DNA from: Nemertoderma westbladi
Lineage: Eukaryota; Xenacoelomorpha; Nemertodermatida; Nemertodermatidae
Assembly (NCBI GenBank): GCA_032718475.1
Contig: JAUCBJ010008969.1
Span: forward strand, 1 to 38,257
Direction: 5' to 3'
Length of the DNA: 38,257 nucleotides
Shown: one piece after another, positions 28,803 to 38,257 of the stretch
How the letters are laid out: the number at the start of each line of letters is the position of its first letter
Numbering within the stretch: the first letter of the stretch is position 1
The notes under the pieces: model-generated
Told to the model about the DNA's origin: nothing
Seen by the model: the letters and a program-made list of their open reading frames with translations, nothing else
Database searches by the model: none
Translations under genes and position numbers: made by a program

Positions 28803-30193
28803 GGATCGGCATGCTGCATTGCAGCTGCATTTTTAGGAATGCTGTGCCGGCTTGTCAACAAAATTGCACCGCCACAACTCCCTATCACCCATGACATTTG
28901 CTAGATCATCCGCATCTTTAAGGCCTGTGTCCTTTAAGATGCGTCTCAAGAAAGTCATGGGCTGTCCACCATGCTTATTCACTCCATGAGGCTGCCAAAG
29001 TACAAGATTATGCACTGGCTGGTCCTCACGGCGAAAGCAATGTCCTGCAAAGCGGAGGCGATTTTGTTCTAGTGTCAAGCTTGGGGGAACCAATGAGACA
29101 CCTCCAATGTTATATAGTGTCTGGTTGGAGATGTGTGCATTGTACTTGACACAATGAACCCGGCGTAGCATTCTTGTGAACGTGCCATCCAGAGATTTGG
29201 TGTCCTCAGCAGTTAGAGCCCAGCATGGACTCCCGTAGAGGAGTACTGGAACTACTGCTGCTCTAAATAATCGGACCTTAAGTTTCCGATTAATTCTCGG
29301 TGACTTCCAAATCCTGGAAAGCCTATTCAAGGCTGCCCATGCCTTTCCCTTACGTATTCGAAGGTCCTCACCTGACTTCCGGATCCATGATCCCAGGTAA
29401 CAGAAGTCGTCCACATGCTCAAGCATACCATCCTTTGAGCTTATGCTCATCCGATCAGAGACTTGCTGAGGACTTTCAAAGTTAACTGTCATAATTTTGG
29501 TCTTTCTGGAGTTAATAAAAGGACCAACACTAGAAGCAGCATGTTCTAATGAGCTGAGGAGCCGTTGGGCTCCCTCTAATGATTCTGAGAGTACTCCTAA
29601 GTCATCAGCAAAGTCTAGATCAGTTAGGTACTTGGCAGGATTTCCTCGACTTCTGGAGCCAGTAGGTGGAGTTATCATTACCCCATCATCATTATGATGA
29701 TCTAAGGACATGCGTAGAACATAGTCAACCACAATAATGAACAAGAATGGTGCAAGTGTGTCTCCTTGGAGGACGCCCCATAACACTTCAAATGGTTCTG
29801 TGTCACCGTCAACAGTAGACACAAATGTTGTCGAACCATCGTATACTGATCTGATTGCTGCAATAATTTCATCAGGAATCCCATATAATGAAAGTATGCT
29901 GAACATACGTGAGCGAGAGACTGAATCAAAGGCCTTGAAGAAGTCAACAAAGATAACAGCCAGATGCCTGTCTTTCTTTTTTGATAGTTCTTCAATTATC
30001 CTTCTAAGTGCCAAAATGGGCTCCATGGTCCCACGACCTTTACGGAACCCATTCTGATTTCCACGGAGCAGTCTCTCAATGGGATCCCTGATGCGATTTA
30101 ATAGAATCCTATTGTATAGCTTTGCAGCAATCGACATCAATGAGATTCCCCGAAAAGAACCATAGAGTGTTAGGTTGCCCTTCTTGGGAACTG
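28771..30193 (-). mobile_element. RTE-like non-LTR retrotransposon, 5'-truncated copy 1
   Basis: In element direction it starts abruptly inside the RT domain at a PVPKKG-type motif (near 30193) and ends after the ORF with a (TAG)n tail (28771-28804). It sits inside the 40-bp minisatellite; GTAGCTAC (28763-28770) and GTAGTTAC (30194-30201) are a likely target duplication with one mismatch, each also matching the array unit. A 5' truncation, a very short 3' UTR and a simple-repeat tail are usual for RTE-clade elements. Confidence 0.85.
28833..30140 (-). CDS. RTE-like reverse transcriptase, C-terminal 435 codons
   Basis: RT motif A is VDFFKAFDSV (residues 65-74), LQGDTLAP is near 114-121, and the catalytic FADD is at 177-180. 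The C-terminal half has LLYGSPCWALT, TRMLRRVH, RLRFAGHCFRR and GDRELWRCNFV, which match the C-terminal region of RTE-clade proteins. The open frame continues upstream of the first ATG to the truncation point. The endonuclease is missing, so this copy cannot move alone. A second copy of the last 148 codons at 34641-35084 differs by very few bases, which implies recent activity of the family. The frame is intact. Confidence 0.9.
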   Translation of the reverse strand: MMSIAAKLYNRILLNRIRDPIERLLRGNQNGFRKGRGTMEPILALRRIIEELSKKKDRHLAVIFVDFFKAFDSVSRSRMFSILSLYGIPDEIIAAIRSVYDGSTTFVSTVDGDTEPFEVLWGVLQGDTLAPFLFIIVVDYVLRMSLDHHNDDGVMITPPTGSRSRGNPAKYLTDLDFADDLGVLSESLEGAQRLLSSLEHAASSVGPFINSRKTKIMTVNFESPQQVSDRMSISSKDGMLEHVDDFCYLGSWIRKSGEDLRIRKGKAWAALNRLSRIWKSPRINRKLKVRLFRAAVVPVLLYGSPCWALTAEDTKSLDGTFTRMLRRVHCVKYNAHISNQTLYNIGGVSLVPPSLTLEQNRLRFAGHCFRREDQPVHNLVLWQPHGVNKHGGQPMTFLRRILKDTGLKDADDLANVMGDRELWRCNFVDKPAQHS

Positions 30194-30794
30194 GTAGTTA
30201 CAGTAGCTCTTATAAAGGCCTAGATTACTGCATGTAGTTACAGTAGCTCTTATAAAGGTCTAGATTACTGCATGTAGCTACAGTAGCTCTTATAAAGGTC
30301 TAGATTACTGCATGTAGCTACAGTAGCTCTTATAAAGGTCTAGATTACTGCATGTAGCTACAGTAGCTCTTATAAAGGTCTAGATTACTGCATGTAGCTA
30401 CAGTAGCTCTTATAAAGGTGTAGATTACTGCATGTAGCTACAGTAGCTCTTATAAAGGTCTAGATTACTTCATGTAGCTACAGTAGCTCTTATAAAGGTG
30501 TAGATTACTGCATGTAGCTACAGTAGCTCTTATAAAGGTCTAGATTACTGCATGTAGCTACAGTAGCTCTTATAAAGGTCTAGATTACTGCATGTAGCTA
30601 CAGTAGCTCTTATAAAGGTCTAGATTACTGTATGTAGCTACAGTGGCTCTTATAAAGGTCTAGATTACTGTATGTAGCTACAGTGGCTCTTATAAAGGTG
30701 TAGATTACTACATGTAGCTACAGTAGCTCTTATAAAGGTGTGGATTACTGCATGTAGCTACAGTAGCTCTTATAAAGGTCTAGATTAATGCATG
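30194..30794 (+). repeat. 40-bp minisatellite, right part (about 15 units)
   Basis: Same unit as 28481-28770, in register, with scattered substitutions (for example GGTCTAG/GGTGTAG, CAGTAG/CAGTGG). Ends at ATTAATGCATGAG. Confidence 0.95.
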
Positions 30795-33030
30795 AGATAC
30801 AAATTAATACAGGAGTACTTACGACAGTAGACATAATTAAATCATTAAGATCATTAAGTATGAAACTAATTCATTTAGCTACCGGTATATCTTAAGCCCG
30901 CACTGAAAACAAAAACATGTTATTAATGTAGTGGGAATGGGTGAGTGAATAACCATACATGCACTGCTGTTGTCACATAAACCAGAAAGCCAACCACTTT
31001 GGCCTCGTGTATGTGGGAGTAACATTGGCTTGAGTTTTAAATAATTTATAAGTTGCTTGTCGCTACATACATTACAACCATTTAAGTGCAATGCACTCCA
31101 TAGTTAGGTCAATGCTTCTTACTGCAGTGTACCGGTAGTGTTTCGTAATCATTCTGACAGGTTATTCCCTTTCCCACCCAAGTATACCTGCATATAGCGG
31201 ATGTAATAATTATAAAAATACAATATCAGACAATACAATATTAATACAACAATCAATACAATATTGTCAGGATACGGCCCAAAAAGTAAAATTAACTAAT
31301 TAGTGCAATTAAATTGTAGAATCCATAAATCATAAAGCATATTCCTACCTTTGAATACGATATACCATATTCCTACTTTGGGGACAAAATCCATTTATGG
31401 CGAATCCAACTTTCTTACCAAAACAGTAAACTCTAAGCAAACAAATCTACTGCAGTATTGGACTTTTAACCGGTGAGGCAGAAAACAGTCTACGAACGGA
31501 CAAACTTCGATAATACAAAATCCCGCGCAGCGAATCCTAACAATCGTACTAACTGGCTGACAGACTAAAAGCGCTCGTACACTTTGCCGCGGTGTGATTT
31601 ATATGGGGTGGGGTTGCTAGCTAAATGTCTAACTAGCGGGCGAACTGCGGCGTGGACAAAAATATTTTATATATTTCGAGGTGTAATTAATTTCTAACGC
31701 GTGTGTGTCCTTGAATTTTACGATCGAAAATTTTGGTTGAACCACCTTTGCTTCATACTATTTTACTGGGTTTGGTGTGCATTTTTACAAATATGAATCA
31801 AATTCTAAATATTTTAGTTACGGTCTGTAGGTCTAATACTTACAGATGATAAGGCTCGTTCCCCTTTTGTGTATTTACAGGACTCAAATCAGGCATAAAG
31901 TATTAATAACTACGCCCAAAATTCGGCAATTTAAAATACCAGCTCCCTAATACTAAGAAGAAATATGTTAGTTTACTACAGTAGGCGTACAATTCTAATA
32001 GCTAGCCTGGTCTCCTTATCTAGAATTTTGGTTGCCTAGTTGGGCGTGGCAACTTCCTATCAGAATGTCGGCGGGGACACGGCAAGTGTTAGTATCCCAA
32101 AATAGCCCTAATATGTTATGCGCCTAGTAGCAGTAAACTGCCCGACCGCCTGAACGGTACAATCTTGATTCAGGCAGAAATACGGTTAACCTTCTACTGG
32201 CCTACAGACTTTAATACAAACGATGGACACCGTTTTACCACCAAACAAGCCACCAGCGTACCTATACCCGGCAAAACAAGTTAGGCGTACAGTGTTTGGT
32301 ATACCCTGCTTGTGTACATGCCCTGTAATGGCGTGCTTGTGTCTTATCTGTGTACTTGTATCTAGTACTTGTACTTTGTGTTCCCGTAGGAATGTGAAGG
32401 GGTACCGCGGGTTCTGCCGGAACCAAAACAATACTGTTCCTAAAATTTTATTTTTGGCGCACAGCGTGTCACTACTTCTACCTTCAATCTCAGGTCTTAT
32501 ACTTAGGTAGCAAGGCATCAAGCGCTGTCTAACCTTCGGGCGGTGGGCGAAGAAATACGAATCTATGATATGTGGCTGGTCTCTTCTACATTCCGCCGAT
32601 GTTCCCGTCTATTGCTGCGGCCCGATGTTTAACCTGCCATCTGTCCCTCTAGTTGTGTTCACCGTGGTGAAGCATGTTAAAAGACAGATATAACAATAGT
32701 TCTAACTTTATTACAAAATAACAAATTTTAAAGAAACAAATTACGAAATAAAGTGCATAATAATACAAGATTGAATTACTAGTGATTGATTGATTGAACT
32801 AACTGAACAAACGCACCTTTTATAGCAAATCAGTGCTTCCAAACAATCTAGATGGTTCTATAGGTTCTATTACGTTTTTAAAGATAATTATTGGTCCAGC
32901 GAATGTGTAACTTACACGACATTGGTTACTGACAAATAACTGCAATCATATTGGTTAAACTACTTTGAACAGATACAAATCAATCATAGCGGTTAATTCA
33001 TTAAGTTGAAAATTATCACAAAAAACAATT
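30795..33030. other. Gene-poor AT-rich stretch
   Basis: No convincing gene or element. Notable short items are a small cluster of GACAATACAATATTAATACA-like words at 31225-31265, a (GATT)n run at about 32783-32797, and the TATA/poly(A) pair annotated separately. Overlapping frames at 32186-32521 on both strands have no recognisable product. Confidence 0.5.
32706..32826 (-). promoter_or_regulatory. TATA box and nearby poly(A) signal, possible solo LTR
   Basis: On the minus strand GCTATAAAAGG (32816-32826) is followed about 110 nt later by AATAAAG (32706-32712). A core promoter and a poly(A) signal this close on one strand is typical of an LTR's U3-R region. The sequence near 32667 reads TTTTAACA on the minus strand and could be an LTR end, but I found no matching start or target duplication. 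Confidence 0.25.
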
Positions 33031-33108
33031 TGCACCTGCTAGGATTTGAACTCGATACCTATTAAACGACTGTCCAACGCATAACTGACTGAGCTACTGA
33101 ACCACTTA
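33031..33108 (-). pseudogene. tRNA-like remnant (tRNA pseudogene or SINE head)
   Basis: On the minus strand an A-box-like TAGCTCAGTCAGTTA (about 33081-33097) and a B-box-like TCGAGTTCAAATCC (about 33041-33055) are spaced as in a tRNA gene. The acceptor and anticodon stems do not pair well, so it is not a working tRNA. A tRNA-derived SINE head is equally possible; no second copy is visible here. Confidence 0.4.
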
Positions 33109-34046
33109 AGCGATGATATAGTGTTTAATTTTGTTGGTTACCGGTGAAATACTGTAGACACCTTTACATATAATTTCCTGTGAACCAGATAGAATATTTA
33201 ACGAACATATAAAGATGTCCCTCCCATTAATCCTTCCTATTCTTGTAGGTTTATATAATGTGTGTCTAAATGTTGGGTCCTTACCTTCATCATGGAAAAC
33301 AAACATAATTAAAATACTCTACAAGGGTAAAGGAAGCAAAACCTCGCCGGGCAATTATAGAGGTATTGCCCTCATCTCAACCCTACTAAAGATCTTGACA
33401 ACTGTAATAAACAAAAGAGTACGTTCTCACATCAATCACTTGCTTCCCGAGGAACAGTTTGGATTTACCAAGGGTAAATCAACGCTTCAGGCACTGAGAA
33501 AACTGTTAAACGATGTGTCTTCAACATTGCGAGGTGATGGGGACTCCCGCGTAGTATACGCGGTGTTCGTTGACTTCAGGAAAGCTTTCGACTTTGTCAA
33601 TCGATCAATCCTGCTCTATAAAATGTACTACTCATTGTATACATTGATCCAAGACCTCCTTAGAAACTCCATTCGAGTCTACGACGGAATTAAATTCTCC
33701 AAGTTGTTAAATCAACTTCGCAGTATATTACAAGGAGACTGCTTCTCGCCAAGTTGTTTCCTGATTTTTATAGCTGCCCGCGCCATAGCTCTCCGCCAGA
33801 TCTCTGTGATTATAAAATCTATATATCTCGCAGACGACTTGGTGATATATTCCTCATGTCGTGATGACATCCAGTGCGTTCTTAACACTTAACACAACTG
33901 GTGCTCATCAATCTCAATGGAACTCAATATCAGCAAAACTGAAATCCTAAAGTTTAGAAAGGGCGGTCGACTCGCGCATCTGGATAAATTTACATATGGC
34001 GGGAAAACTATAGATATATGTAACCAGTATGAATACTTGGGGGTTG

Positions 34047-34098
34047 TACTACAGCCAACATTATGGGGGTTGTACTACAGCCATCATTATGCTTCGCA
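34047..34098 (+). repeat. 26-bp tandem duplication inside the RT pseudogene
   Basis: GGGGGTTGTACTACAGCCAA and its continuation are repeated once with a single A/T change. Because 26 is not a multiple of three, this shifts the reading frame. Borders are approximate. Confidence 0.85.
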
Positions 34099-34617
34099 AA
34101 GCACTTAGATCAAAAGAAGCAGAATTGCTTCACAATTATTGGGCGTCTTCCAAATCTCCAGCTCTTGACCATTGGAACTGGAATAAAAATATTTGAAATG
34201 AAGATCATTCCTTGTGTGACATACGCCTTCTCGGAAATCGCCAAACACTTCACCATCGGGAATATGAAGGAATTAGATAAAATTAAAGGAACATTTCTCA
34301 AACGCCTACTGGGGTTGCCGAAAAATTCCTCTACGACTCTAGCTCTAAAGTTAACTGACAGCAAAACACTCATTGAAGATCTAGCAACTAAAACGCCAAT
34401 CTCAATGGGTTACTCTCGTGGCCCAGGCTTCAATTCAAATGTCTGCAAAGGCTCAATGCAGTCGAACAGACACCTAGTCACCCGGGTAACCTAGCATGGT
34501 TTCCATTTTAAACTTTGCCTTGATCGAACGCCGTTTCATGAACTGACGGATACATGCCGGTGTCAATTCTGCAGTGATTCAGCACAGGATAGGATTCATG
34601 TACTACACTGCAGCAGC

Positions 34618-34628
34618 TTACCCTCCAT
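34618..34628. other. Target-site duplication of RTE copy 2, left (TTACCCTCCAT)
   Basis: The same 11 bases recur at 35124-35134 directly after the (TAG)3 tail. About 10 bases of filler (TACCTACCAT) lie between this copy and the first RTE-homologous base. Confidence 0.8.
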
Positions 34629-34638
34629 TACCTACCAT

Positions 34639-35123
34639 AGGTCCGATTATTTAGAGCAGCAGTAGTTCCAGTACTCCTCTACGGGAGTCCATGCTGGGCT
34701 CTAACTGCTGAGGACACCAAATCTCTGGATGGCACATTCACAAGAATGCTACGCCGGGTACATTGTGTCAAGTACAATGCACACATCTCCAACCAGACAC
34801 TATATAACATTGGAGGTGTCTCATTGGTTCCCCCAAGCTTGACACTAGAACAAAATCGCCTCCGCTTTGCAGGACATTGCTTTCGCCGTGAGGACCAGCC
34901 AGTGCATAATCTTGTACTTTGGCAGCCTCATGGAGTGAATAAGCATGGTGGACAGCCCATGACTTTCTTGAGACGCATCTTAAAGGACACTGGCCTTAAA
35001 GATGCGGATGATCTAGCAAATGTCATGGGTGATAGGGAGTTGTGGCGGTGCAATTTTGTTGACAAGCCGGCACAGCATTTTTAAAAATGCAGCTGCAATG
35101 CAGCATGCCGATCCTAGTAGTAG
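34639..35123 (+). mobile_element. RTE-like element, 5'-truncated copy 2
   Basis: Same family as 28771-30193 but on the plus strand and only about 485 bp. It begins AGGTCCGATTATTTAGAGC and ends with ATGCCGATCC followed by (TAG)3. Bounded by an 11-bp target duplication, and inserted in the 3' end of the older RT pseudogene. Confidence 0.88.
34641..35084 (+). pseudogene. C-terminal fragment of the RTE-like reverse transcriptase
   Basis: The last 148 or so codons of the RTE protein, in frame from VRLFRAAVVPVL to the stop. In the stretch compared, the only amino-acid difference from copy 1 is the final residue (PAQHF against PAQHS). It has no RT catalytic motifs and is a dead fragment. Confidence 0.85.
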
Positions 35124-35134
35124 TTACCCTCCAT
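35124..35134. other. Target-site duplication of RTE copy 2, right (TTACCCTCCAT)
   Basis: Copy of 34618-34628. After it the reading frame of the interrupted RT relic appears to continue for a few codons to a TAA (about 35152). Confidence 0.8.
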
Positions 35135-35600
35135 CGTATCCATCACACAGACATAACTCTCTATCTAATTACAGTAATGTATACTGTTATAATGTTATTT
35201 TATTTCATAGTAAATATCTTAATTCAATTTAAAAAAAAAAAAATCATTTTACTGTTATATATAATTATTGATTATAATTAAATAAAATTTACCCCGACTG
35301 GGGGTATATAGTTTCTTTAAAAAATAATTAAATCTTATAGAGACAGAGGGGAAACTCGACGCAAATCTCAATCGACCCGTTTTTGGCGACTAATGGTCGC
35401 ACCCAGTCGGCAGATCGCGACCTATCACAAGCCTTCTTGTCTAATTAACTATAACTCATCACGTTTTAGGCAATATGGTTGGTGTAATGCTTATTGTACG
35501 GCTAAATAATAATTTCTTATTAAAGTACTAAATGTACTTTATCTACTGTTCAGTAATACTATTTATATGATAATTATATTATTCTTATATATGTTATACA
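35135..35600. other. AT-rich spacer with one diverged fold-back module
   Basis: Contains an A13 run near 35230. A segment at about 35370-35430 (GGCGACTAATGGTCGCACCC, CAGTCGGCAGATCGCGACC) resembles the GACTATTCGACCCAGTG module of the structure to the right. No gene was seen. Confidence 0.5.
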
Positions 35601-35605
35601 GGTAG

Positions 35606-35972
35606 AAAGACGACTATTCGACCCAGTGAACTGAGGGTAAGTGGCAAGTGGTCGGCAGTTCGGCTTACATATATTATCATAGGCCTACAATAGACTACTA
35701 TATGGAGGGTCGCTAAAAGTCGCAAAACTTTATATGTATACTATAGGTGGAGCCGACTTTGCCGACCAATTCGACTATTCCGACCACCTCTTGGGCCGTG
35801 TATAAAGGCGACTATTCGACCCAGTGAACTGAGGGTAAGTCGCAAGTGGTCGGCTAGTCGCTTATATATATTATATAAAGGGGTGGTCGGAAGAGTCGAA
35901 TTGGTCGGCAAAGTCGGCTCCACTTATAGTCTACTGTCTACATATAAAGTTTTGCGACTTTTGACTCTCCAT
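35606..35972. repeat. Fold-back element: 87-91-bp inverted arms plus direct repeats
   Basis: Arms 35702-35788 and 35882-35972 are near-perfect inverted copies (they share AGCCGACTTTGCCGACCAAT and GTCGCAAAACTTTATATGTA) and differ by a few substitutions and small indels. A 70-bp module (35611-35680, CGACTATTCGACCCAGTGAA...) is repeated directly at 35809-35878, inside the loop. The order is module, arm, module, inverted arm. No coding capacity. It fits a MITE or fold-back element, or a rearranged satellite dimer. Confidence 0.85.
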
Positions 35973-37361
35973 ATGCCATATTGAATATTGTGTATGTAGG
36001 CCTGCTGTATATGATATATGTAATCCACTGCACCACTTGCTAGTTACTCTCAGTAGGAAAAGTGACATGAGGTCAGACTTTTTTTTATACAGTATATAGA
36101 GAAAGTATAGACCTGATTGACATGCGGGAGTTAGATGTTATTTGAAATAGGTTATGTGTTATATATTTTTCTAATGTTTTTCTTTAACCATTAAACATAA
36201 TTACTTGATTACTTCCTTATTCTTTTAAAATTTATACACAGTGTACTCTGTGTACTGTTATTGCCAATTATACTAATTATACTGCTCTTTCAATTATTTA
36301 CGATATCAATACTAGAACGCCATCAAGATGGCTTTAAACGAACCTGTCTTACACAGACTCCAAGAAACAGATGGGGATTGGAAGATGCAAACCAAGAATG
36401 ACTTGCATCAACCAAAAAACTGCCTCCCATCTAATGTAATACACATTCGCCTAGGCAAACAAATCATAATCACAATTACTACGATGATGTGTGAAATGGT
36501 ATCCATATCCGCAACCTGAGAAACGGCCCAAAAGAGCAGTTTATTCTGCGGAGGGGTCTTTTCTGTATTAGATAAATAAAATAAAGAACACTATAATTAC
36601 AGTATTTATACCTGATACATTCTCAGTTAGCCTAATAAAAACATCGGAGCAACCAATATAATGTACATGTACAAGCATCCTATGAAAGTTTGTGAAATGT
36701 TCCCTTAAGTCTACCCAACAGCCGTTGGTACCCGGCTGGCAGCCACCCTGGTTCAGTTTTATGGTTTTGTTAGTTTAATCGACAGCTGTTGTAAACGTCC
36801 CAGATATACAAAACCTACTAAGCCTTTGCATTACAATTGAGCTTAGCCTAAGTTGATGACAGTATTATAACGATGACAATTAGGCCCTATAGATACATAC
36901 GATATATAAATGATGTACTGCTTGACATTACACTAACTGGCTGAATAGAGATAGAACTATAATAATACGTTTGGCATTCTGTCAGATTTCAGTAGTAAGT
37001 AACCTCATAATAATTGCTAAATATCAATCACCTGAAAAACATTTCAAGCAAGGGAGTTGTGGGTATTTAATTTCGCGTTCAATAATGTTGAAAATATGCA
37101 AATATTTCGAATATCGCACTTCGAATCGTTCCCAACTTTTTTATTCAACAACTAGACAACAATTGATAAATACTTGCGTTTACAATTTTACAATGCATGC
37201 AAGTGGTTTCAAGCCATTTGGTGAACATACATAGTGAGTGATATAGTGACATATATATATAGTGATATAGGTAAATATATATATCCATCGTGTTTTTGCC
37301 GGCCTCAGCTTTAGACAAAAACTACCCAGTCTAAAGACAGGTTCGTTATAATTTAAAGAGA

Positions 37362-37620
37362 CATGAGTTTCTAACCATAACAATATGATTTGTGTTTAAG
37401 AATTATGGGAAAAGACCATCTTATTGAAGCATACTTTTCTAACCAAAGCAATAAAGGCATTTCTTAAAAATTAAGAGAAAGGAGCAGGTTAGATAGGCAA
37501 GCATTTACCATCCCGGCTATTTAATATCTCGTCTTATGTTTAATCTTCAATTAAGGGAAAGGAGCAGGTTACAGTGACACGTTTTCTGACCAAAACAATA
37601 AACAAAATTCAATAGAACAA
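37362..37620 (+). repeat. Degenerate tandem repeat with AAAGGAGCAGGTTA box
   Basis: TTAAGAGAAAGGAGCAGGTT and TTAAGGGAAAGGAGCAGGTT are about 83 bp apart; TTTCTAACCAWARCAATA-like boxes recur three times around them. Units are diverged and of unequal length. Confidence 0.55.
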
Positions 37621-37737
37621 GTTGCAGTTACATTTTTGAGATACATGGAAGACTGTATTTAAAAATTCTAACAAATCTAACAAATTTACTAACTATACTT
37701 ACTGGCTTACTCATAAATTGGAAGTAGGGACTACCGG

Positions 37738-37776
37738 CACTCCTACAGTACTGTAGGAGTACCGGTACTCCTACAG
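37738..37776. repeat. Alternating palindrome cluster
   Basis: CACTCCTACAG-TA-CTGTAGGAGT-ACCGGT-ACTCCTACAG: the same 10-base arm appears three times in alternating orientation, with ACCGGT at the centre of the second pair. Either pair can form a 10-bp hairpin. Confidence 0.85.
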
Positions 37777-38097
37777 TACAGTACATACTGAATGTTAAAC
37801 AATACAATTTATCTCGAGATCTACAGAACATATTCTCAAGTGTGACAAAGCGATCAGAATTAGATCAATATGAATCAACAAACAGCCTATAATGGCAGCT
37901 GTAGGCCTACTGGATGTTGTTGTTAACCTATCAATAGTGTTGGGCCTCCTGATGTTAAACTATCACTAAAACTATCCGTGTCCTAATCCTATTCGTATTC
38001 ACAGAAGATAACCTGTCATATTAACCAAGACGACTGAATGAATATGGATTATTGCTTTCCATATTTGGGTAAGTCCAGTTAACATTCTACCAAATTC

Positions 38098-38122
38098 CAT
38101 CAAGAAAAATTATATTTCTTGA
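38098..38122. repeat. Short perfect inverted repeat
   Basis: ATCAAGAAA and TTTCTTGAT, a 9-bp stem with a 7-nt AT loop. No adjacent gene gives it a role. Confidence 0.6.
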
Positions 38123-38257
38123 TAATGCATCTTATAAAAGGTATTGGGTTACAACCTAATGCAACCTTATATTTTTTAAATGCTTGCTATTAATAGAATG
38201 TGTTTGAACTCTGTTGGTGAAGGGGTAACTTGTGTGCCTATGAAAATATATGCTATG

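Larger units (their letters stand above)
33155..34628 (+). pseudogene. Decayed non-LTR reverse transcriptase (5'-truncated, stop and frameshift)
   Basis: The open frame from about 33155 includes FNEHIK and then RT motifs: NYRGIAL, EEQFGFTKGKSTLQA, VFVDFRKAFDFVN, LQGDCFSP and a catalytic LADD (first residue not the usual Y/F). A TAA at 33890-33892 breaks the frame; the same frame resumes with ELNISKTEILKFRKGGR. At about 34041-34092 a 26-bp tandem duplication (GGGGGTTGTACTACAGCC...) shifts the frame. A later segment near 34540-34625 has CRCQFC...HVLHC, a zinc-knuckle-like C-terminus. The end is interrupted by the RTE copy at 34639. It is a relic of an APE- or RLE-type non-LTR element; the clade is not resolved. 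It differs from both the CR1-like and RTE-like elements of this window. Confidence 0.8.
35973..38257. other. Right-hand flank, no supported gene
   Basis: AT-rich. An open frame at 36328-36519 starts in a fair Kozak context (AAGATGG) and encodes MALNEPVLHRLQETDGDW..., but no family is recognised and no splice structure could be built, so it is not called a gene. Weak tandem repeats occur at 37362-37620 (AGGAGCAGGTTA box twice) and palindromes at 37738-37776 and 38098-38122. Confidence 0.45.

Noticed and set aside
28481-30794. CRISPR-like 40-bp repeats
   Set aside because: The whole 40-bp unit is repeated with no variable spacers; it is a minisatellite interrupted by a retrotransposon.
32186-32521. 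Overlapping frames on both strands as a gene
   Set aside because: No domain, no conserved motif, and equal openness on both strands.
33031-33108. Functional tRNA gene on minus
   Set aside because: A- and B-box-like motifs are present, but the acceptor and anticodon stems do not pair.
36328-36519. 63-codon frame with good start context as a host gene or first exon
   Set aside because: No similarity recognised, no clear donor site at its end, and no downstream exons could be identified.

Overview
This is a eukaryotic window, most likely from an invertebrate animal. There are no bacterial operons, ribosome-binding sites, rRNA genes or intact tRNAs. The intergenic DNA is AT-rich, and the coding content consists of metazoan-type retrotransposons: two BEL/Pao LTR elements, one CR1/L2-like element, two copies of one RTE-like family, and one further non-LTR relic. 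I could not identify a host gene with confidence, and the species cannot be fixed from sequence alone.

Layout. (1) 1-9499 is a plus-strand BEL/Pao-type LTR element (BEL-A). Its 5' LTR is cut by the window edge (only the last 407 bases are present); the complete 3' LTR is about 2 kb. It encodes an oversized Gag in two overlapping frames, but no protease, reverse transcriptase (RT), RNase H or integrase. (2) 9500-11608 is a 30-bp minisatellite of about 70 copies that begins at the LTR end. (3) 11609-12461 is non-coding and holds a 24-G run. (4) 12462-28367 is a minus-strand BEL/Pao element (BEL-B) with LTRs of 1256 and 1270 bp and a perfect 5-bp target duplication (ATATT). It encodes Gag plus protease in one 1600-codon frame. 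RT, RNase H and most of integrase have been lost by an in-frame deletion. Between this frame and the 3' LTR lie a nested, intact-looking CR1/L2-like non-LTR element (15775-18933) and a CpG-rich block of unrecognised ORFs with zinc-finger-like Cys/His patterns (13801-15492). (5) 28481-30794 is a 40-bp minisatellite split by a 5'-truncated RTE-like insertion. (6) 30795-33150 is mostly featureless, with a tRNA-like remnant and a possible TATA/poly(A) pair on the minus strand. (7) 33155-35160 is a decayed non-LTR RT whose 3' end was hit by a second copy of the same RTE family, with an 11-bp target duplication. (8) 35360-35980 is a fold-back structure. (9) 35980-38257 shows only minor repeats.

How the parts fit together. 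The window is a stack of insertions. The two BEL elements keep long Gag frames but cannot supply their own RT or integrase, so any movement would need enzymes in trans. The CR1 and RTE elements are independent passengers. The most unusual material is the accessory ORF block of BEL-B, a possible weak counterpart of it in BEL-A, a predicted 181-nt intron that would join the two Gag frames of BEL-A, and an excess of splice-donor-like sites inside both gag genes.
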